A DNA stretch of 9,531 nucleotides. It comes from Candidatus Peregrinibacteria bacterium. GTDB taxonomy: Bacteria > Patescibacteriota > Gracilibacteria > Peribacterales > Peribacteraceae. The position numbers were made by a program, and so were the translations under genes. The notes beneath the pieces were generated by a model. The model saw only the letters and a program-made list of their open reading frames with translations. It ran no database searches and was not told the DNA's origin. Location: NCBI GenBank assembly GCA_016215715.1, contig JACRIG010000055.1:1-9531 (forward strand). The letters are read 5' to 3'. Positions 5,653-9,531 of the stretch are shown piece after piece (the stretch's first letter is position 1; the number at the start of each line of letters is the position of its first letter).

Positions 5653-6909
5653 AACATCACGGTTTCGTGCGGTGATGCTGATCTTCTGGACGATGAAGAA
5701 TCCCGCGATGACAAAAAACGTCATTGTCAGAACAGCCAGGCGATAACGCACTGGCCCCAGCCCGGCGAACAGAGACGTGATGAGCCCCCAGGTGAGAGGA
5801 CCGACGAGCGTGGAAACGCGTTCAGCGAGCGTGTAAAAACTGAATCCGAAATTCAGCTGGTCTTTCGGACAGAGCGCGGTCATGGCCGCGCGGGTGACAG
5901 TCCACGTCGCGCCAAAGAGAAAGCCCATCAGCGTGCAGAGGCTGACGAAGAGGGGAAAGTTCGTCGTGATTCCCAGGAGCGGGAAAATCACCATCCAGCC
6001 GCCCAGGACAATGAGGAGCGCTTTCTTCAGTCCGGTTCTGTCCGCAGCAAATCCCGAGCAGAGCGCGCCGATTACCGACGTGACGAGGATGCCGAGAAGC
6101 AGCAGGGATTTTGTCTGATCCGAAACGGAAAAAACATTCTCAAGGAAAATCGGAAAATTATTCGACGCCGTGATAATCGCGTCGTTGAAGAAGAAATAGG
6201 CGAGGAGGAAGAGCCCCATATTCGGGGCTTTCAGAAGTTTTCGGAATCGGCTCCATTGATTCCGGTATTCTTCTACCAGACTGACTCGTTGAATAATCGG
6301 AGAGTCTTTGTGTTCATGCCGGGGCAACCGGAACCAGAGGAGCATCGGTAGCGCGAGCAGGAAGGAAAGAAGCGTGGCGGGGAGGAATGTCTGCGCCCGC
6401 CCGGCCTCCCCGACGAGGTACACGGCACCTATTGCCAGCGGCAGCGAGATGAGAAGTCCCGCGATTTGTCCCAGCCAGTTGCCCGCCTGGCCGACCCCTG
6501 AAATCGTTCCCCATTTTTGCGGCGGTGCGATGAAGTGGAGGAGGGCGTTGTAGAAGCCGAAGGAAAACTGGTAGAAGTAGTTGGCAAAAAGGAAGAACGC
6601 CGCCGCGATGTAGAAGTGTTGCGGGAAGAAGACCGCCGTCACGGACGCGCCGGTGAAACAGAGGATACCCAGAATCGTCACCCGGTTGAGGTATGTCCGT
6701 TCCCGTCCGGTCCTGTCCGCAATGGCACCGAGAAGCGGGGCGGTGAAAAGCAGCAGGACCGACCCGGCGGTGAAGAGCATATTGTACCAAATATCCGCCA
6801 TCCCCCTATCTACGACCAGCCATTGTGAAAAATAAAGGAAGAAGACGACGGTCACGATCGAGTTTGCAAAATCGTACAGCGTCCAGAGGGCAACATTTTT
6901 TCTGCTCAT
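5647..6909 (-). CDS. UMF1/Atg22-like MFS permease
   Basis: A 420-residue inner-membrane protein with about 12 hydrophobic segments. The start, ALWTLYDFANSIVT, is the hallmark of the UMF1 (Atg22-like, BtlA) branch of the major facilitator superfamily. MFS motif A-like loops occur in both halves: GAIADRTGRERT near residues 61-72 and SGFAADRTGLKK in the second half, with FLLAYFFFNDAII opening the C-terminal half as in relatives. A hydrophilic loop between the halves contains PRHEHKDSPIIQ and EEYRNQWSRFRKLLK. Substrates of bacterial members are mostly unknown; yeast Atg22 is linked to amino-acid efflux from the vacuole. The neighbouring glycosyltransferases do not define a substrate. The ATG at 6909 is preceded by an extended -10 only six bases away and no Shine-Dalgarno, suggesting a leaderless mRNA. 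The C-terminus overlaps the convergent glycosyltransferase by six bases. Confidence 0.9.
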   Translation of the reverse strand: MSRKNVALWTLYDFANSIVTVVFFLYFSQWLVVDRGMADIWYNMLFTAGSVLLLFTAPLLGAIADRTGRERTYLNRVTILGILCFTGASVTAVFFPQHFYIAAAFFLFANYFYQFSFGFYNALLHFIAPPQKWGTISGVGQAGNWLGQIAGLLISLPLAIGAVYLVGEAGRAQTFLPATLLSFLLALPMLLWFRLPRHEHKDSPIIQRVSLVEEYRNQWSRFRKLLKAPNMGLFLLAYFFFNDAIITASNNFPIFLENVFSVSDQTKSLLLLGILVTSVIGALCSGFAADRTGLKKALLIVLGGWMVIFPLLGITTNFPLFVSLCTLMGFLFGATWTVTRAAMTALCPKDQLNFGFSFYTLAERVSTLVGPLTWGLITSLFAGLGPVRYRLAVLTMTFFVIAGFFIVQKISITARNRDVS

Positions 6910-6915
6910 GGCGGC

Positions 6916-6924
6916 ATCATACCA
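6916..6924 (-). promoter_or_regulatory. Extended -10 promoter of the MFS permease gene
   Basis: On the minus strand TGGTATGAT (6924-6916) is a very good extended -10 (TGnTATAAT type). It ends six bases before the ATG at 6909, so transcription should begin at or next to the start codon. No good -35 is seen, which is usual for extended -10 promoters. Transcription is inferred. Confidence 0.55.
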
Positions 6925-6952
6925 TGTAGTGCGGACTGCCCCAGATCATCGG

Positions 6953-6981
6953 TCGACTCCGGTCGGCTGAAGCGATAGGCT
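6953..6981 (+). promoter_or_regulatory. Weak promoter candidate for the GT-C-like/lgt operon
   Basis: TCGACT (6953-6958) lies 17 bases before TAGGCT (6976-6981), which ends six bases before the ATG at 6988. Each box matches the consensus only partly. The position, like that of the other -10 candidates here, would give a leaderless mRNA beginning at ATG 6988 and argues against the GTG at 6982 as the start. Confidence 0.3.
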
Positions 6982-6987
6982 GTGCGC

Positions 6988-8415
6988 ATGCGCACGCGTA
7001 CGACCCCGATCAGCACGATTGCAGTGACGGCAATCCTGCTCGCGCTCCTCGCAAAATTTTTCTGGCCGCTTGCAACCTTCGGCTGGCCTCTCGGGTACGA
7101 CGCGGGGATCTACCGCTACCTCTTTACGCAGCACGCGACCGGCTTCCCCCCGCTCTGGATCGGTGACATCGAGCCGTGGGCGCGCTCGCAGCCGCTCGGT
7201 TTGTTTTTCTTTTCCACGATCCTCGTTCGTCTCGGCATTCCCGTCGACTGGCTTACGGGATGGATCTGGAATCTTTTTCCGGTTGCACTCGCTTGCACAC
7301 TCGCATGGGTTACCGCGAAGCGCGAAGGGAAGGAGATAGGAATGCTTGTTCTCGTTGCTGCATTTCTCTCGGTTGCGTACTACGACGGTTTCGCTGCGAT
7401 GTACTGGAAAACCTATGCATCGCTGCTTTTCTGCGTCCTCGGATTTCATTTTCTGGAGAAGCGATCCCTATGGGCTTTGCTCTTTGGAAGCATTGCGATT
7501 ATGACGCACCATCAGACGGGACTGCTCTTCGGGCTCAGCGTCGCGACATGGTGGCTTATCGGAATTCTTCGCAGCAAGAAAGGAAAAGAGCGTGATCAGT
7601 GGCTGATGATGCTCTGCTGTGGTCTGTGTATTCTCGCCATCGGACTGGTCTCGTATCTTCCGGTCTGGCGTGAGGCGATTGCGGACAATCTGTGGCTGTT
7701 GCTTCATCCCTCCGATGCGCCGGGCGGAAACTTTCCTCCGCTTTCTTTTTATCTGCGACAGGAAGGAATTCTGCTGCTGTGCGGTGCGTACGGATTTGTC
7801 CGTTCTTTCAGGCGTGAAAGCGGAACACTCTGGCAATGTGCAGTCCTGTGGGCAGCAGCGTTCATTGCGCTGCACTTTCTCTTCTATCGCCGCTTCTTTC
7901 TGCAGCTCGATTTTTTCCTCCTCCCGTTTGCGGCACTCGGCATCTATGATCTTTGGGATCGTGCGCGTCACCCGATTCTCAGAGGCATCCTCATTCTTCT
8001 GCTTCTGATGCAGGCGACTTTTGCTGTTTTTGTCATCCCGATGCGCACTCCCTATGTCGATGGGGAGACGTTTGCCGCAGCGGCTCGTCTGCAGACGGAG
8101 CTTCCCCCGAACGCTACGATCATCGTCCCCGAAAACATCTCGGCGGTTGTCGTTCGCGGATGGGCACCCGATGCGCGCGTTGTCGCTCCGGGCATTTTCG
8201 AATCCGTGTGGACCTACGATCAGTGGAAAGCGTTCATTCTCGGGACGAATAAAGATCGCTTATCTTTGCTGAAAAGTCTGAAGTCTCCGGTTATGATTTT
8301 CGTCGCGCCCGCTTTCTCTGCGTTCTACGGAACGTCCGGCGATGCTTTTCTGAGAGATGCCTGTTTCCAAAAAACAGACGATCCCTTCCTTCTCCGCGTG
8401 ACCTGCATCCCATGA
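6988..8415 (+). CDS. Polytopic membrane protein, probable GT-C type glycosyltransferase
   Basis: A 475-residue integral membrane protein with about 10 hydrophobic segments followed by a soluble domain of about 115 residues that ends the protein. It has the architecture of GT-C glycosyltransferases, which use polyprenyl-phosphate sugars outside the membrane: one N-terminal helix, then a first outer loop with an acidic residue in PLGYDAGIYRYLF (D38), a conserved-looking MTHHQTGL near 172-179, and a C-terminal region (AAARLQTELPPNATIIV and following) like the non-membrane tail of such proteins. No named family is recognised, so the catalytic assignment is tentative. A GTG at 6982 would add two residues; the ATG at 6988 is preferred because of the upstream -10-like box and the lack of a leader. 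The stop overlaps the lgt start as ATGA, implying translational coupling. It may glycosylate the same envelope polymer or proteins as the two GT4 enzymes. Confidence 0.7.
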   Translation: MRTRTTPISTIAVTAILLALLAKFFWPLATFGWPLGYDAGIYRYLFTQHATGFPPLWIGDIEPWARSQPLGLFFFSTILVRLGIPVDWLTGWIWNLFPVALACTLAWVTAKREGKEIGMLVLVAAFLSVAYYDGFAAMYWKTYASLLFCVLGFHFLEKRSLWALLFGSIAIMTHHQTGLLFGLSVATWWLIGILRSKKGKERDQWLMMLCCGLCILAIGLVSYLPVWREAIADNLWLLLHPSDAPGGNFPPLSFYLRQEGILLLCGAYGFVRSFRRESGTLWQCAVLWAAAFIALHFLFYRRFFLQLDFFLLPFAALGIYDLWDRARHPILRGILILLLLMQATFAVFVIPMRTPYVDGETFAAAARLQTELPPNATIIVPENISAVVVRGWAPDARVVAPGIFESVWTYDQWKAFILGTNKDRLSLLKSLKSPVMIFVAPAFSAFYGTSGDAFLRDACFQKTDDPFLLRVTCIP

Positions 8416-9257
8416 TCGAGCTCTTCCCCTCCCGCACCGTCGCGATCGCTCTCTTCGGCTTTCCCGTCCACTGGTACGGCCTCATGTACCTGCTCGGGTT
8501 CCTGATTGCCTGGTGGCTGCTGCCGCGCCTCCAGCGTTTTCGCGGTCTTTCCCTCTCACACGATGAATGGTCGGGAATTCTGTCCGCATCCGTGCTCGGT
8601 GTCCTCATCGGCGGGAGGCTGGGGTTCGTGCTCCTCTACCAGCCTGCGTATTATCTGAATCATCTGCCTGAGATCGTTGCCGTGTGGCAGGGCGGCATGT
8701 CTTCGCACGGCGGCTTCATCGGCGTCTCGGTCGCGCTGCTGATTGTGCTGCGCCATCGATCATGGAGCGATATTCTCGCGATTGCCGATGTTGTGGTGAT
8801 TCCGGTTGCCATCGGACTGGGCCTCGGGCGCATCGGAAACTTCATCAATCAGGAACTCTACGGGACACTGACGACGCTTCCGTGGGGGATGCTGTTTCCG
8901 GGTGCCGAGGGACTGCGTCATCCCGTCCAGCTCTATGAACTCGCCGGAGACTGGCTGAATGCCGCGGTCTGCTTCTTCTGGCTGCAACGTACCTCAAAAC
9001 GCTTCACAGCCGGACAGATATTCGCGCTTTTCCTGATGCTCTACGGCGTCGTCCGGTTCCTTGTTGAGTTCGTCCGCGCACAGGATTATCCCATGGTGCA
9101 TCTATCTATTCTCACAATGACAATCGGACAGGTCTATACGATTCCGCTTTTCCTCGCGGGGGCGGTGGTGTGGTGGTGGAGCAGGCACGCTGCTCCTTCT
9201 CCCATTGGGAGAAGGTTGGGATTAGGGGAGTGGGCAGGGGAGAGGGAATTTTGCTGA
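8412..9257 (+). CDS. lgt: Prolipoprotein diacylglyceryl transferase Lgt
   Basis: Lgt moves a diacylglyceryl group from phosphatidylglycerol to the lipobox cysteine of prolipoproteins, the first step of lipoprotein maturation in the cytoplasmic membrane. The 281-residue product has the family signature in order: FPVHWYGLMYLLGF (17-30), GGR (67-69), GGMSSHGG with H99, GRIGNFINQELYG with R140, N143 and E148, HPVQLYE (170-176), and RFLVEFVR with R215, E219 and R222. About seven hydrophobic segments are present. The start overlaps the preceding stop (ATGA). The natural family end appears to be the last helix (IPLFLAGAVVWWW); the final 20 or so residues (APSPIGRRLGLGEWAGERE) come from a palindromic repeat. 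The tail overlaps the opposite-strand rnhB tail by 124 bases. Core residues are intact, so activity is expected. Confidence 0.97.
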   Translation: MIELFPSRTVAIALFGFPVHWYGLMYLLGFLIAWWLLPRLQRFRGLSLSHDEWSGILSASVLGVLIGGRLGFVLLYQPAYYLNHLPEIVAVWQGGMSSHGGFIGVSVALLIVLRHRSWSDILAIADVVVIPVAIGLGLGRIGNFINQELYGTLTTLPWGMLFPGAEGLRHPVQLYELAGDWLNAAVCFFWLQRTSKRFTAGQIFALFLMLYGVVRFLVEFVRAQDYPMVHLSILTMTIGQVYTIPLFLAGAVVWWWSRHAAPSPIGRRLGLGEWAGEREFC

Positions 9258-9531
9258 GGATGAATGAATGTTTTTCGATGAATCTCACACGCGCCCAGTT
9301 TCTCAATTGCAGCAAAATGTTCGGCGGTTCCATATGCCTTGTGTTGTGCAAATCCGAAGCCCGGGAATGTTGCATCCGCCTCGATCATCAGCCGGTCGCG
9401 CGTCACTTTTGCGACAATCGACGCCGCACCGATCGCCGGCTCCAACGCATCACCGTCGATGATGCTGGTGTGCGGATAATCGAACCAGAACTTGTCGCGG
9501 CCGTCGACGATCAGAAAATCCGGACGCGTGA
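9134..9531 (-). CDS. rnhB: Ribonuclease HII, C-terminal part (5' end outside window)
   Basis: RNase HII cuts the RNA strand of RNA-DNA hybrids and starts removal of single ribonucleotides from DNA. The visible part reads PDFLIVDGRDKFWF, then SIIDGDALEPAIGAAS, then IVAKVTRDRLM and FGFAQHKAYGT, all diagnostic of the family; the catalytic N-terminal acidic residues lie outside the window. The normal family end follows the LGACEIHRKTF helix and strand. Here translation continues for about 45 residues (HPQQNSLSPAHSPNPN, then LLPMGEGAA, then HHHTTAPARKSGIV) through the palindromic repeat and into antisense lgt before reaching a stop. That tail is low-complexity and unlike any RNase HII I know. It probably replaced an earlier stop when the repeat arrived. 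Family assignment is secure; the coding status of the tail is open. Confidence 0.93.
   Translation of the reverse strand, partial: TRPDFLIVDGRDKFWFDYPHTSIIDGDALEPAIGAASIVAKVTRDRLMIEADATFPGFGFAQHKAYGTAEHFAAIEKLGACEIHRKTFIHPQQNSLSPAHSPNPNLLPMGEGAACLLHHHTTAPARKSGIV
9195..9247. repeat. Palindromic repeat at the convergent lgt/rnhB ends
   Basis: CCTTCTCCCA (9195-9204) and TGGGAGAAGG (9206-9215) form a perfect inverted repeat. A purine-rich run follows (GTTGGGATTAGGGGAGTGGG, then CAGGGGAGAGGG). This CTTCTCCCATTGGGAGAAGG-plus-G-rich pattern resembles intergenic repeats I recall from many bacteria; no search was run. It is translated on one strand as the Lgt tail and on the other as part of the RNase HII tail. 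Read on the plus strand, it could also form a hairpin at the end of lgt, though no U-tract follows directly. Confidence 0.65.

Noticed and set aside
5655..5677. Small hairpin CATCAC/GTGATG at the convergent glycosyltransferase/permease ends
   Set aside because: Only six base pairs and inside the permease C-terminal codons, with no U-tract.
5650..9257. Recoding of TGA as glycine (Gracilibacteria/Absconditabacteria code)
   Set aside because: Three genes end cleanly at TGA (5650-5652, 8413-8415, 9255-9257) at family-appropriate or near-appropriate lengths, and no in-frame TGA interrupts any gene.
1..9531. CRISPR array, tRNA or rRNA genes, transposase, phage genes
   Set aside because: No regularly spaced direct repeats, tRNA cloverleaf, rRNA motif or recombinase motif was seen on either strand.

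Overview
The window is a compact bacterial region (roughly 55% G+C by eye) that uses the standard code: TGA is a true stop for three genes. It is best read as part of a small-genome environmental bacterium. A Candidate Phyla Radiation lineage such as Peregrinibacteria/Peribacteria would fit the short intergenic gaps, the tiny signal-peptide plus two-helix pilin-like protein, the Atg22-type permease and the general lack of Shine-Dalgarno sequences. That placement is inference from gene style, because no rRNA or marker tree is available here.

Layout. On the minus strand, the 5' part of a ribose-phosphate pyrophosphokinase gene (prs) runs off the left edge. It faces away from a plus-strand gene for a protein with two PRC-barrel-like units (432-977). 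A strong bidirectional terminator (about 978-1017) separates that gene from a minus-strand series: a pilin-like secreted membrane protein (1038-1421), a multi-pass membrane protein (1567-2133), and, upstream of a repeat-bearing gap, the tRNA t6A enzyme TsaD (2309-3376). Divergent from tsaD come two overlapping GT4-type glycosyltransferases (3420-4454 and 4435-5652). They converge on a UMF1/Atg22-like MFS permease on the minus strand (5647-6909). Divergent from the permease is a membrane glycosyltransferase-like protein (6988-8415), coupled by an ATGA overlap to lgt, prolipoprotein diacylglyceryl transferase (8412-9257). lgt overlaps the tail of a minus-strand RNase HII gene (rnhB), which runs off the right edge.

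Functionally this is housekeeping (PRPP synthesis, t6A, RNase HII, lipoprotein maturation) mixed with cell-envelope glycan synthesis and transport. It is not an evident single pathway.

The most unusual content is a set of short palindromic repeats lodged in or against coding sequence. One of about 120 bp sits in frame inside the second glycosyltransferase. One of about 51 bp sits in frame inside tsaD and shares both end sequences with the first. A different palindromic repeat forms the C-terminal tail of Lgt and, read on the other strand, the tail of RNase HII, so the two genes overlap by 124 bp. A fourth lies just downstream of tsaD. Together they suggest small non-coding mobile repeats that add peptide segments to conserved proteins without breaking the frame, comparable in principle to the Rickettsia palindromic elements. 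A second theme is that likely -10 boxes lie only 6-13 bases before most starts, suggesting leaderless or near-leaderless mRNAs from very short divergent promoters.
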